From: Spectribacter acetivorans
GTDB lineage: Bacteria > Pseudomonadota > Gammaproteobacteria > Nevskiales > Salinisphaeraceae
Assembly: GCF_031846305.1 (NCBI RefSeq)
Contig: NZ_JAVRHY010000012.1
Span: 1 to 64,000 of the forward strand
DNA length: 64,000 nt
Direction of reading: 5' to 3'
Shown here: one piece after another, positions 54,251 through 62,793 of the stretch
Numbering within the stretch: the first letter of the stretch is position 1
Layout of the letters: each line of letters begins with the position of its first letter
The notes under the pieces: generated by a model
Told to the model about the DNA's origin: nothing
Database searches by the model: none
The model's input: the letters and a program-made list of their open reading frames with translations, nothing else
Translations under genes and position numbers: made by a program

Positions 54251-55005
54251 CGCCCGGGTTGACCTGCCTGCCGGGCTGGGGTGTGTCCGCCCGCGTCTGG
54301 GACCCGCTGCAGTCCCGTCTGGCCGGGCGCCTGGACGTGCAGGCGCTGGATCTGCCAGGTCACGGCGGCCGCGAAGCGCGGGTGGTGGGGCTGAACAACT
54401 GGACCGATGATCTGGTCGAGCGGATGACCGGGCCCGGGGTCCTGCTGGGCTGGTCGCTGGGCGGTCTGGTCTGTCTGAACGCGGCGCGCCGTCATCCCGA
54501 TCGGGTACGAGGCCTGATCCTGGTCGGTTGTCTGCCGCGGTTCGTGCGTGGTGGCGACTGGTCCTGGGGCATGAAGCCGTCGGCGCTGGCCGAGACGCGG
54601 CGCGGCCTGGCCGCGGACTTCGCGAGTACGCTGCAGGAATTCCTGATGCTGCAGGTGCTGGCCGAGCCCGGCGCCCGCCACCTGGTGCGACAGTTGCGCA
54701 ACGAATTGCTGGCGCGTCCGCCGGGCCTGCCGGGACTGGAGGCGGGCCTGGATCTGCTGCACGAGGCGGATCTGCGGCCGGCGCTGGCCGGTCTGGACTT
54801 GCCGGTGCTGGCAGTGGCCGGCGAACGCGATCGCATGGCGCATCCCGATGCCATGGCCTGGATGGTCGACCAGCTGCCGCGGGCCCAGCTCTGGCGGGTC
54901 GCCCGGGCCGCCCATGCGCCGTTCCTGTCGCACGAGCGGGAGTTCGCCGACCGCGTGGCGTCGTTCGTGGCGGATCTGGCACCGGCGACCGAGGGCGCTA
55001 CATGA
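54247..55005 (+). CDS. bioH: Pimeloyl-ACP methyl ester esterase
   Basis: A 252-aa alpha/beta-hydrolase that removes the methyl group from pimeloyl-ACP methyl ester. LPGWGVSARVWDP forms the oxyanion region, nucleophile S70 is in GWSLGG, with Asp in GERDRMAHPDAM and His in RAAHAPFLSH. GTG start overlaps bioF; its stop overlaps bioD. Confidence 0.92.
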   Translation: MTPGLTCLPGWGVSARVWDPLQSRLAGRLDVQALDLPGHGGREARVVGLNNWTDDLVERMTGPGVLLGWSLGGLVCLNAARRHPDRVRGLILVGCLPRFVRGGDWSWGMKPSALAETRRGLAADFASTLQEFLMLQVLAEPGARHLVRQLRNELLARPPGLPGLEAGLDLLHEADLRPALAGLDLPVLAVAGERDRMAHPDAMAWMVDQLPRAQLWRVARAAHAPFLSHEREFADRVASFVADLAPATEGAT

Positions 55006-55673
55006 CGCCGAGCCTGTTCGTGACCGGCACCGATACAGAGATCGGCAAGACCTACGTGGCTGCCGCGCTGATCCGGGCGCTACGGGCCGCCGGCCTGCGG
55101 GTGGCGCCGTTCAAGCCGGTATCGGCAGGCTGCGAGCGCACCGCCGAGGGTCTGCGAAACGAGGATGCCCTGGCGCTGATGGAAGCGGCGGGCGGCGGCT
55201 TCGAGTATGACGACGTCAATCCGGTGGCCCTGGCCGAGCCGGTAGCGCCGCATCTGGCGGCGGCGGATAGCGGGCTGATGATTGATCCAGCGGTGCTGGA
55301 CGCTGCTCATGCCCGCCTGGCCGCCAGCGCGGATCTGGTGGTGGTCGAGGGGGCCGGCGGCTGGCGGGTGCCGCTGACCCCCGCGCTGGATACCGCGGAC
55401 TGGGTGGCCGGTCACGGCTGGCCGGTGCTGCTGGTGGTGGGGATGCGGCTGGGCTGCCTGAATCATGCGCTGCTGTCGGCCGAGGCCATCGCGCGACGCA
55501 CCCAACTGGTCGGCTGGGTGGCCAACGTCCTGCCGCCGGCACAGCCACGCTGGCAGGACAATGTGGCCAGTCTGTGCGCGCGAATGCCCGAAAGCGCGGT
55601 CCATGCGTTGATTCGGCCCGGCGCCGATCCGGACGCCGCCGTGCAACCGCTGACCATGATCTGGCGTAGCTGA
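55002..55673 (+). CDS. bioD: Dethiobiotin synthetase
   Basis: A 223-aa ATP-dependent enzyme that closes the ureido ring to form dethiobiotin. P-loop GTDTEIGKT and VVVEGAGGWRVPL are diagnostic. It directly follows bioH; bioC, which often lies between them, is absent. Confidence 0.95.
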   Translation: MTPSLFVTGTDTEIGKTYVAAALIRALRAAGLRVAPFKPVSAGCERTAEGLRNEDALALMEAAGGGFEYDDVNPVALAEPVAPHLAAADSGLMIDPAVLDAAHARLAASADLVVVEGAGGWRVPLTPALDTADWVAGHGWPVLLVVGMRLGCLNHALLSAEAIARRTQLVGWVANVLPPAQPRWQDNVASLCARMPESAVHALIRPGADPDAAVQPLTMIWRS

Positions 55674-55708
55674 CAGTAACCGAAACGAACCCGTAGTGAG
55701 TCCCGGGT

Positions 55709-55737
55709 TTGCCAGTCCCCGGCGGGCTGGCTAGAAT
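55709..55737 (+). promoter_or_regulatory. Sigma70 promoter of the DUF2244-cox operon
   Basis: TTGCCA and TAGAAT lie 17 bp apart, 52 bp before the DUF2244 start codon. The region between bioD and here also forms short hairpins (AACCCG/CGGGTT). Confidence 0.65.
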
Positions 55738-55788
55738 CCGGTTGGTTCCACTATCGGGGCAGCCTGCTCGCCATAAGCAATCATCGCC

Positions 55789-56271
55789 ATGTCGCGCCTG
55801 GTCATCCGTCCCAATGCCTCGCTTAGCGTCGAGCACGCGTACGTGTTCTTCGCAGGGATGTGCATGGTGTCGTTCGGCATCGCCGGCATTCTGGCGTGGC
55901 AGGGCTTCTGGATGGTGCTGCCGTTCGCCGGCCTGGAAATGGCGGCGCTGGCGGCAGGGCTCTGGTGGGGTATGCGGGACAATGCATACCGGGAAGTGAT
56001 TTCAGTGGCAGATGACGTGATCCGGGTGGAAGCCGGCCGTCATCAGCCGGAACGGCGTTGGGAGTTTCAGCGTGCCTGGGCACAGGTAAGACTGGAACCC
56101 GGACCGTATGTAACCAGCCCATCGCGACTATGGCTGGGCTCGCACGGACAGGGCTGCGTGTTGGGGCAGTGCCTGACCGACGAGGAGCGCGCCGCCGTCG
56201 CCGGCCGTTTGCGGCGCTGGCTGCGGGGGACGGCGATGGGTCGGCAAGTGACAATCGGAGAGGACGGTTGA
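55789..56271 (+). CDS. DUF2244 membrane protein
   Basis: A 160-aa protein with two membrane helices near the N-terminus (AYVFFAGMCMVSFGIAGILAW and VLPFAGLEMAALAAGLWWGM) and a soluble C-terminal part. DUF2244 genes often stand before cytochrome oxidase subunit II genes, as here (1 bp gap to coxB). Presumed assembly or accessory role. Confidence 0.85.
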   Translation: MSRLVIRPNASLSVEHAYVFFAGMCMVSFGIAGILAWQGFWMVLPFAGLEMAALAAGLWWGMRDNAYREVISVADDVIRVEAGRHQPERRWEFQRAWAQVRLEPGPYVTSPSRLWLGSHGQGCVLGQCLTDEERAAVAGRLRRWLRGTAMGRQVTIGEDG

Positions 56272-56272
56272 A

Positions 56273-57490
56273 ATGAAAGGACTTAGCTATCTCGCGGCCG
56301 CATTGTCGGCCGTGATCGCCGGGCCGGTGGCGGCCGAGTGGGGGCTGAACATGCCGAAGGGCGTGACGGCCATGACCCGCGAGATCTACGGCCTGCACAT
56401 GCTCATCTTCTGGATCTGCGTGGCCATCGGTGTGGTGGTGTTCGGCGCCATGATCTATTCGCTGATCGCGCACCGGAAGTCGCGCGGCGTCGAGGCGGCG
56501 CAGTTCCACGAGTCCACCAGCGTCGAAATCGCCTGGACCATCGTCCCGTTCGTGATCCTCATCGGCATGGCGATTCCCGCCGCCGGCACGCTGATCCGCG
56601 TGGAGGACACCAGCAATTCCGATCTGACGGTGCGGGTGACCGGTTACCAGTGGATGTGGCAGTACGAATACGTCGACAGCGGCGTGAATATCTACAGCCG
56701 TCTGGCCCAGGACAGCAACGCCGCGCGTCAGCTCGATTCCGGTATCGATCCGAACACGGTCGAGAACTACCTGCTGGAAGTGGACAACCGCATGGTGGTG
56801 CCGGTGGACCAGAAGGTGCGCATCCTGCTGACCGCCGACGATGTCATTCACGCGTGGTGGGTGCCGGAACTCGGCGGCAAGAAGGACGCCATCCCCGGTT
56901 TCATCAACGAGATGTGGTTCAAGGCCGAGGAAACCGGCGTGTATCGCGGTCAGTGCTCGGAACTCTGCGGTCGCGGCCACGGCTTCATGCCGATCGTGGT
57001 CGAGGTCGTGAGTCAGGACGAATTCGACGCCTGGGTGGCGGAAAATGGCGGCGACGCGGCCGGCACCCAGACCGCCGATGCCGGCGATTCGGCATCCGCG
57101 CAGGAAACCGCGTCGGATGCGGGTGGCGAATCCGCCCAGGTCGCCCAGGCTGATACCGGCGGCAGTGATGCCGGCGGCGGCGACATCCCGATGGACACGC
57201 TGATGTCCGAGGGCGAGGAAATCTACAACAGTCAATGCGCGGCCTGTCATCAGGCCGACGGCTCGGGCATGCCGGCGGCGGGATTCCCGGCGATGAAAGG
57301 CAGCGAGATCGCGACCGGATCACTGGATGAGCACATCGACCGGGTGCTCAACGGCAAGGGCGCCATGCCCGCCTACAAGGACGGCATGTCCGACCGGAAG
57401 ATCGCGGCGGTGATCACCTTCGAGCGCAACGCGTTCGGCAACGACACCGGGGATGCGATCCAGCCGTCCCAGATCAAGGCAAAGCGTTAA
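56273..57490 (+). CDS. coxB: Cytochrome c oxidase subunit II with fused cytochrome c domain
   Basis: A 405-aa subunit carrying the CuA electron entry site. Signal peptide, two membrane helices (LIFWICVAIGVVVFGAMIYSL and VPFVILIGMAIPAAG), CuA ligands in GQCSELCGRGHGFMP, an Ala/Asp/Gly-rich linker at about 262-303, and a C-terminal cytochrome c domain with CAACH at 322-326 and a likely Met ligand in AMPAY. This is the caa3-like subunit II fusion. Confidence 0.96.
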   Translation: MKGLSYLAAALSAVIAGPVAAEWGLNMPKGVTAMTREIYGLHMLIFWICVAIGVVVFGAMIYSLIAHRKSRGVEAAQFHESTSVEIAWTIVPFVILIGMAIPAAGTLIRVEDTSNSDLTVRVTGYQWMWQYEYVDSGVNIYSRLAQDSNAARQLDSGIDPNTVENYLLEVDNRMVVPVDQKVRILLTADDVIHAWWVPELGGKKDAIPGFINEMWFKAEETGVYRGQCSELCGRGHGFMPIVVEVVSQDEFDAWVAENGGDAAGTQTADAGDSASAQETASDAGGESAQVAQADTGGSDAGGGDIPMDTLMSEGEEIYNSQCAACHQADGSGMPAAGFPAMKGSEIATGSLDEHIDRVLNGKGAMPAYKDGMSDRKIAAVITFERNAFGNDTGDAIQPSQIKAKR

Positions 57491-57512
57491 GATTTTCTAG
57501 CGGAGTCAGGCA

Positions 57513-59156
57513 ATGAGTCACGCACACGAGGCAGGTCACGACGACCACCATCACCACGGACCGGTCACGCTCAAGGACGGGTTCTTCCCCTGGATCATGC
57601 GGTGGGTCAGCACCACCAACCACAAGGATCTGGGCACCCTGTATCTGATCTTCTCCCTGACCATGCTGTTCATCGGCGGGGTGATGTCGCTGATCATCCG
57701 GGCCGAGCTCACCGGTCCGGGCATCCAGTTCGTCGATCCCGATTTCTACAACCAGATGATCACGCTGCATGCGCTGGTGATGATCTTCGGCGGGGTGATG
57801 CCCGGCTTCGTGGGGCTGGCCAACTGGATGGTGCCGATGATGATCGGTGCCTCCGACCTGGCCCTGCCGCGGGTGAACAACTGGGGCTTCTGGATTCTGC
57901 CCTTCGCCTTCGCCATGCTGCTGTCGACGCTGTTCGTGAACGGCGGCGGCCCGGCGGCCGGCTGGACCATGTATCCACCACTGGTGCTGCAATCCGGTGA
58001 TTCACTGCCGCTGATGATCTTCGCCATCCACATGATGGGCATCTCGTCGATCACCGGCGCCATCAACGTGGTAGTGACCATTCTGAACATGCGCGCGCCG
58101 GGCATGACCCTGCTCAAGATGCCGCTGTTCGTATGGACCTGGCTGATCACCGCGTATCTGCTGATCGCGGCGATGCCTGTGCTGGCCGGGGCGGTGACGA
58201 TGCTGCTGACCGACCGCTACTTTGGCACCACCTTCTTCTCCGCCACCGGCGGTGGTGATCCGGTGATGTTCCAGCACATCTTCTGGTTCTTCGGGCATCC
58301 CGAGGTTTACATCATGATCCTGCCGGCGTTCGGCATCGTGTCGACCATCATCCCGACCTTCGCGCGCAAGCCGTTGTTCGGGTATGACTCCATGGTCTAC
58401 GCGACGGCTTCGATCGCCTTCCTGTCGTTCATCGTCTGGGCCCACCACATGTTTACCGTGGGCATGCCGGTGGCCGGCGAGCTGTTCTTCATGTTCGCCA
58501 CCATGCTGATCGCGGTGCCAACCGGCGTGAAGGTGTTCAACTGGGTGGCCACCATGTGGCGCGGGGCGATGACGTTCGAAACGCCCATGCTGTTCGCGCT
58601 CGGCTTCGTGTTCCTGTTCTCGCTGGGTGGCTTTTCCGGCCTGATGCTGGCGATCACCCCGGCGGACTTCCAGTACCACGACACCTACTTCGTGGTGGCG
58701 CATTTCCACTACGTGCTGGTACCGGGTGCGGTGTTCTCCATCATTGCCGCCATCTACTACTGGATCCCCAAGTGGACCGGTGTGATGTACAACGAGACGC
58801 TGGGCAAGTTCCACTTCTGGTGGTCGGCCGTGTGGATCAACGTGCTGTTCTTCCCGCAGCACTTCCTGGGCCTGGCCGGCATGCCGCGACGCATCCCGGA
58901 CTACGCCACCCAGTTCACCGAGTTCAACGTGATCTCGTCGGTGGGCGCGTTCGCCTTCTTCATCGGGCAGTTCGTGTTCATCTACAACATGATCCAGTGC
59001 ATGCGCGGCGCCGGCCAGAAGGCCACGGACCGCGTCTGGGAAGGCGCCCGGGGCCTGGAATGGACGGTGGCCTCGCCGGCGCCGTACCACACCTTCGAGA
59101 CCCCGCCGACGATCGATCCCAGGGAAATCACCGCGGTGCCGGAGAAGCATGCCTGA
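57513..59156 (+). CDS. coxA: Cytochrome c oxidase subunit I
   Basis: A 547-aa catalytic subunit with heme a, heme a3 and CuB. HALVMIFGGVMPGF and HPEVYIMILPAFG (CuB His and cross-linked Tyr) and VAHFHYVLV (heme ligands) are present. N-terminus His-rich. Its 3' end overlaps a 35-aa membrane gene. Confidence 0.97.
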   Translation: MSHAHEAGHDDHHHHGPVTLKDGFFPWIMRWVSTTNHKDLGTLYLIFSLTMLFIGGVMSLIIRAELTGPGIQFVDPDFYNQMITLHALVMIFGGVMPGFVGLANWMVPMMIGASDLALPRVNNWGFWILPFAFAMLLSTLFVNGGGPAAGWTMYPPLVLQSGDSLPLMIFAIHMMGISSITGAINVVVTILNMRAPGMTLLKMPLFVWTWLITAYLLIAAMPVLAGAVTMLLTDRYFGTTFFSATGGGDPVMFQHIFWFFGHPEVYIMILPAFGIVSTIIPTFARKPLFGYDSMVYATASIAFLSFIVWAHHMFTVGMPVAGELFFMFATMLIAVPTGVKVFNWVATMWRGAMTFETPMLFALGFVFLFSLGGFSGLMLAITPADFQYHDTYFVVAHFHYVLVPGAVFSIIAAIYYWIPKWTGVMYNETLGKFHFWWSAVWINVLFFPQHFLGLAGMPRRIPDYATQFTEFNVISSVGAFAFFIGQFVFIYNMIQCMRGAGQKATDRVWEGARGLEWTVASPAPYHTFETPPTIDPREITAVPEKHA

Positions 59157-59256
59157 AGACAAGGCACTCCGGCGGCGTAACCTGGTCACCGCGGCGGTGC
59201 TCGTCGCGGTGGCCGTGGGTTTCTATGTGGCGATATTCATCAGCATGAGCGGCTGA
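59149..59256 (+). CDS. Cytochrome oxidase small assembly protein (35 aa)
   Basis: A 35-aa membrane protein whose start overlaps the coxA 3' end by 8 bp. It is basic then hydrophobic: KALRRRNLV followed by a single helix VLVAVAVGFYVAIF. Such tiny proteins often lie between coxA and ctaG in proteobacterial cox operons. Here ctaG itself is missing; only 74 bp separate this gene from coxC. Confidence 0.7.
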   Translation: MPEDKALRRRNLVTAAVLVAVAVGFYVAIFISMSG

Positions 59257-59330
59257 TGACTCAGTCGACCAGAACAACACCCGGCCACCCGCGCCAGACG
59301 GCTGTGGTCATCAGGTAGAGAGGGAGAATC

Positions 59331-60206
59331 ATGTCGGTCCAGACACGAAACGAGCAGTACTACGTGCCGGAGCCCAGTGCCTGGCCGTTCATGATGACCG
59401 TGAGCATGATCGTCATGCTCGGCGGGTTCGCGGCGGTGCTCAACGGCTCCGACGGCATTGGCGCCTATGCAATGGCCGCGGGTCTGGCGATGGTGCTGGT
59501 GATGAGTTTCGTGTGGTTCCGCGGTGTGATCCGCGAAAACCGTAGCGGTGCTTACGGCGCCCAGGAGGACATGACCTTCCGGTGGGCCATGAGCTGGTTC
59601 ATCTTTTCCGAGGTGATGTTCTTCGGCGCCTTCTTCGGCGCACTGTTCTACGCCCGTGTGCTGTCCGTGCCATGGCTGGCGGGCGAAGGCTCGGAGTTCA
59701 CCACCAACGAGTTTCTGTGGAAGGGGTTCGAGGCGTCCTGGCCCACCAACGGTCCGGCCGGTGTCGGCGGCGAGTTCGGCATCATTCCGCCCTGGGGTGT
59801 ACCGTTCCTGAACACCATTCTCCTGCTGACCTCCGGCGTGACGCTGACCATCGCGCACTGGGGCCTCAAGGAAGGTAGCCGGCTCAAGCTGAATCTGGGT
59901 CTGGCCGCAACCGTTGCCCTGGGTCTGGCCTTCCTGTTTTTCCAGGCCGAGGAATACATCCACGCCTATCAGGATCTCAATCTGACCCTGAGTTCGGGCA
60001 TCTACGGCTCGACCTTCTTCATGCTCACCGGCTTTCACGGCATGCACGTGACGCTGGGCACGATCATGCTGATCGTGATCCTGGGGCGATGCCTGAAGGG
60101 CCACTTTTCCGAGCACGACCACTTCGGCTTCGAGGCCGTGGCCTGGTACTGGCATTTCGTCGACGTGGTGTGGCTGGGCCTGTTCGTCTTCGTCTACATA
60201 CTTTGA
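59331..60206 (+). CDS. coxC: Cytochrome c oxidase subunit III
   Basis: A 291-aa subunit III with about seven membrane helices. FHGMHVTLG and the final WYWHFVDVVWLGLFVFVYIL are diagnostic. It has no redox centre and stabilises subunit I. GGGAG lies 6 nt before the ATG. Confidence 0.97.
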   Translation: MSVQTRNEQYYVPEPSAWPFMMTVSMIVMLGGFAAVLNGSDGIGAYAMAAGLAMVLVMSFVWFRGVIRENRSGAYGAQEDMTFRWAMSWFIFSEVMFFGAFFGALFYARVLSVPWLAGEGSEFTTNEFLWKGFEASWPTNGPAGVGGEFGIIPPWGVPFLNTILLLTSGVTLTIAHWGLKEGSRLKLNLGLAATVALGLAFLFFQAEEYIHAYQDLNLTLSSGIYGSTFFMLTGFHGMHVTLGTIMLIVILGRCLKGHFSEHDHFGFEAVAWYWHFVDVVWLGLFVFVYIL

Positions 60207-60213
60207 GGGCGGG

Positions 60214-60241
60214 CCCGGTGCTGTTGCCGGACAGCGCCGGG
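60214..60241. terminator. Stem-loop between coxC and the convergent small gene
   Basis: CCCGGTGCTGT pairs with ACAGCGCCGGG (one G-T pair) around TGCCGG, 8 bp past the coxC stop and just before the stop of the convergent gene. No T-tract; it may limit transcription from both sides. Confidence 0.5.
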
Positions 60242-60243
60242 TG

Positions 60244-60453
60244 TCAGCGCGGCATCACGCCGTGCGGCTGGATCCAGCCCGCGGCGTAGCCGATCACCAG
60301 CAGGGTGATCAGGGCGAGTGACAGGCTGATCCGCCATGTGAGCGCCCGCACGGTACGTTTGCTGTCGCCGTCGTCCTTGACCAGAAAGACCATGCCCGCC
60401 ATCAGGGCCGTGACGATGGCGACGAGGAAGATGACGATGATGATTTTGGTCAT
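60244..60453 (-). CDS. Twin transmembrane protein (DUF2909-like)
   Basis: A 69-aa protein with two helices (IIIVIFLVAIVTALMAGMVFLV and ISLSLALITLLVIGYAAGW). Such twin-helix proteins are usual between coxC and the SURF1 gene, on the opposite strand. Its start is only 6 bp from that of the SURF1 gene. Presumed accessory role in oxidase assembly. Confidence 0.82.
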   Translation of the reverse strand: MTKIIIVIFLVAIVTALMAGMVFLVKDDGDSKRTVRALTWRISLSLALITLLVIGYAAGWIQPHGVMPR

Positions 60454-60459
60454 TGAATC

Positions 60460-61164
60460 TTGAGGTTCCGTCCGCCCTGGTGGGCCTGGCTCGTGTTTCT
60501 GCCGGCGATGCTGGTGCTGGGCGGGCTGGGCACCTGGCAACTGCATAGAGCGCAGGACAAGCAGGCCATCCTAGAGCAGAGAAGTACGGCACGCCAGGCA
60601 GAACCGATGCGTCTGGCGGACGTTACCCAGCCGGGATCGGACTATGGTCGGCGGGTGGTGGTGTCGGGTGGCTATCTGGCCGGGCGCCAGCTGCTGCTGG
60701 ACAACCAGGTCTGGCAAAGCGCTGCCGGGTACCGCGTATGGACGCCGCTGCGTCTGGATGACGGCCGGCTCGTATTGATAGACCGGGGCTGGGTGGCACG
60801 GAGCGGTGACCGGGCCGAGCCACCGCGTCCCGATGTGCCGGCCGGCCGGCAGCGCGTGACCGGACTCTGGCGTTCGTTGCCGGAACCGGGGATGCGGCTG
60901 GCGGCGCCTGATGCCTGTGAACAGTCGGACTGGCCGCGGGTGCTGAACTATCCGACCGCCGCGCAGGTCGAGTGCCAGTACGAGGCGCCGATCCTGACCG
61001 GCATCGTCCTGCTGGACGAGTCCCAGCCGGGCGGGTTCGAGCGCGACTGGCAGTCGGTGGGGATTCCGCCGCAGCGGCACATCGGCTATGCGGTGCAGTG
61101 GTACGCCATGGCGCTGGCAGTGCTGGTGATATTTCTGTTCATGAACACGAAGCGACGCGCATGA
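60460..61164 (+). CDS. SURF1 family cytochrome oxidase assembly protein
   Basis: A 234-aa protein needed for heme a insertion into subunit I. N-terminal helix (WAWLVFLPAMLVLGGLGTWQLHRA), soluble domain with GRQLLLDNQVW...GYRVWTPL...VLIDRGWV, and C-terminal helix (HIGYAVQWYAMALAVLVIFLF). Starts with TTG. Stop overlaps the next start (ATGA). Confidence 0.93.
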   Translation: MRFRPPWWAWLVFLPAMLVLGGLGTWQLHRAQDKQAILEQRSTARQAEPMRLADVTQPGSDYGRRVVVSGGYLAGRQLLLDNQVWQSAAGYRVWTPLRLDDGRLVLIDRGWVARSGDRAEPPRPDVPAGRQRVTGLWRSLPEPGMRLAAPDACEQSDWPRVLNYPTAAQVECQYEAPILTGIVLLDESQPGGFERDWQSVGIPPQRHIGYAVQWYAMALAVLVIFLFMNTKRRA

Positions 61165-61754
61165 CGCAACCAACAACCCGATCGCGACTGAAACTGCTGG
61201 TGCTGGTGGGTCTGTTCTTCGGCCCGCTGGCCCTGGCCGCGCTGATGTACTACGCCGTGCCACGCTGGATGCCAACCGGCGGCGGCAGCAAGGGCGTGCT
61301 GGTGCAGCCGGTCCAGGCGTTGCCGGATGCCGCATTTCAGGGCGAGAACGGCGCCGTCGACGGGCGTGACCTGTTCGACGAGATGTGGACCGTGCTCACC
61401 GTGGCGCCGCAAGGTTGCGGTGACACCTGTCAGGCCGTCCTGGCCGATACCCGTCAGGTACGCACACTGCTGCACCGCCGGGCCACTCGGGTGCAGCGAG
61501 TGCTGGTGACCGGCGACGCCGCGGACGCATCCCTGCCGGACAACGGTCATCCGGACCTTGTCGTGGTGACCGGCGGTGATCGGCTGCAGGCATTTCTAAA
61601 CGAGCGCGCCTCGGCCCCGGCGGCCAGCGGGGTGATATATCTGATCGATCCGCTGGGCAACTGGGTGCTGTACTACCCGCGGGATATGGACAGCCCGGCC
61701 GATGCCCTGTTCAAGGACATCAAGCACCTGCTCAAGCTGTCGCACATCGGCTGA
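61161..61754 (+). CDS. SCO1/SenC-like membrane-anchored thioredoxin-fold protein
   Basis: A 197-aa protein with an N-terminal membrane helix (LLVLVGLFFGPLALAALMYYAV) and a periplasmic domain with candidate redox/copper pair C86 and C90 (CGDTC). It lies between the SURF1 and ctaA genes, where a cox biogenesis protein is usual. The domain is diverged from typical Sco, which have CxxxC followed by a distal His; the His was not firmly placed. Confidence 0.75.
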   Translation: MTQPTTRSRLKLLVLVGLFFGPLALAALMYYAVPRWMPTGGGSKGVLVQPVQALPDAAFQGENGAVDGRDLFDEMWTVLTVAPQGCGDTCQAVLADTRQVRTLLHRRATRVQRVLVTGDAADASLPDNGHPDLVVVTGGDRLQAFLNERASAPAASGVIYLIDPLGNWVLYYPRDMDSPADALFKDIKHLLKLSHIG

Positions 61755-61785
61755 TGCCGTTGCGGCGTTGCCGGAAATTACATCC

Positions 61786-62793
61786 ATGACCGATCGCTTC
61801 TATCGCCTCAATCTGCTCGCCATTGCGCTGGCATTCGTGGTGATCACGGTTGGCGCCTACGTGCGGCTGGCCGACGCCGGGCTCGGCTGTCCCGACTGGC
61901 CGGGCTGCTACGGCCATCTGGATGTACCCATGCTGGGCGCGGAAACCGAGGTGGCAAACGCAGCCTTCCCGGAACGCCCGGTCGAGGCCCCCAAGGCGTG
62001 GAAGGAGATGATCCACCGCTATCTGGCCAGCGCCCTCGGGCTGCTAATCCTGGCGCTGGCCTGGATGGCCTGGCGCCGCCGGGCGCTGGCGCATCAGCAG
62101 CGGGTGCTGCCGTGGACGCTTGTGGGGCTGGTGATCTTCCAGGGCATTCTCGGCATGTGGACGGTCACCTGGCTGCTCAAGCCGCTGGTGGTGACGGCGC
62201 ATCTTCTGGGCGGCATGACCACGCTGGCGCTGCTGTGGTGGTGTCTGCTGCGCCAGGGGCGCCATTTCAACGGCTGGGCCGCCTGTCCGCGGCTTCGGCT
62301 GCTGGCCGGCGTGGCGCTGGTGGCGTTGTTCGCGCAACTGTTCCTGGGCGCCTGGACCTCGACCAACTATGCCGCGCTGGCCTGTCCGGACTTCCCTACC
62401 TGCCAGGGGCAATGGTGGCCGGACACCGACTATGCCCAGGCCTTCACCCTGTGGCACGGGCTGGGGATCAACTACGAGTACGGCGTGCTCGACGCCGAAC
62501 CCCGCGCCACCATCCACTGGGTGCACCGGCTGGGTGCGATCGTGGTGGCCGCGGTGATGCTGTTACTAACCGCCGTGCTCTGGCGCGCCGGCGGACGCGA
62601 TGATCGCTGGCGCTGGTTGGCCGGTGCGCTGTTGCTGGCCGTCACGCTGCAGATCGTTCTGGGGATTACCGCGGTGGTGGCCCATCTGCCGCTGCTGGTG
62701 GCGGTGGCCCACAACGGGGCGGCGGCATTGCTATTATTGGTGGTTATGGCGGTCAATCACGCAAGCTGGCGGATGGGAGCGAGGCTCTCGTGA
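61786..62793 (+). CDS. ctaA: Heme A synthase (COX15/CtaA family)
   Basis: A 335-aa membrane enzyme that turns heme O into heme A for the oxidase. Eight hydrophobic segments, Cys pair in GLGCPDWPGCYG and a second in LACPDFPTCQG, and heme-binding His in MIHRYLAS, TAHLLGG and IHWVHRLGA. The ATG at 61786 starts MTDRFYRLN. Overlaps ctaB (GTGA). Confidence 0.95.
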   Translation: MTDRFYRLNLLAIALAFVVITVGAYVRLADAGLGCPDWPGCYGHLDVPMLGAETEVANAAFPERPVEAPKAWKEMIHRYLASALGLLILALAWMAWRRRALAHQQRVLPWTLVGLVIFQGILGMWTVTWLLKPLVVTAHLLGGMTTLALLWWCLLRQGRHFNGWAACPRLRLLAGVALVALFAQLFLGAWTSTNYAALACPDFPTCQGQWWPDTDYAQAFTLWHGLGINYEYGVLDAEPRATIHWVHRLGAIVVAAVMLLLTAVLWRAGGRDDRWRWLAGALLLAVTLQIVLGITAVVAHLPLLVAVAHNGAAALLLLVVMAVNHASWRMGARLS

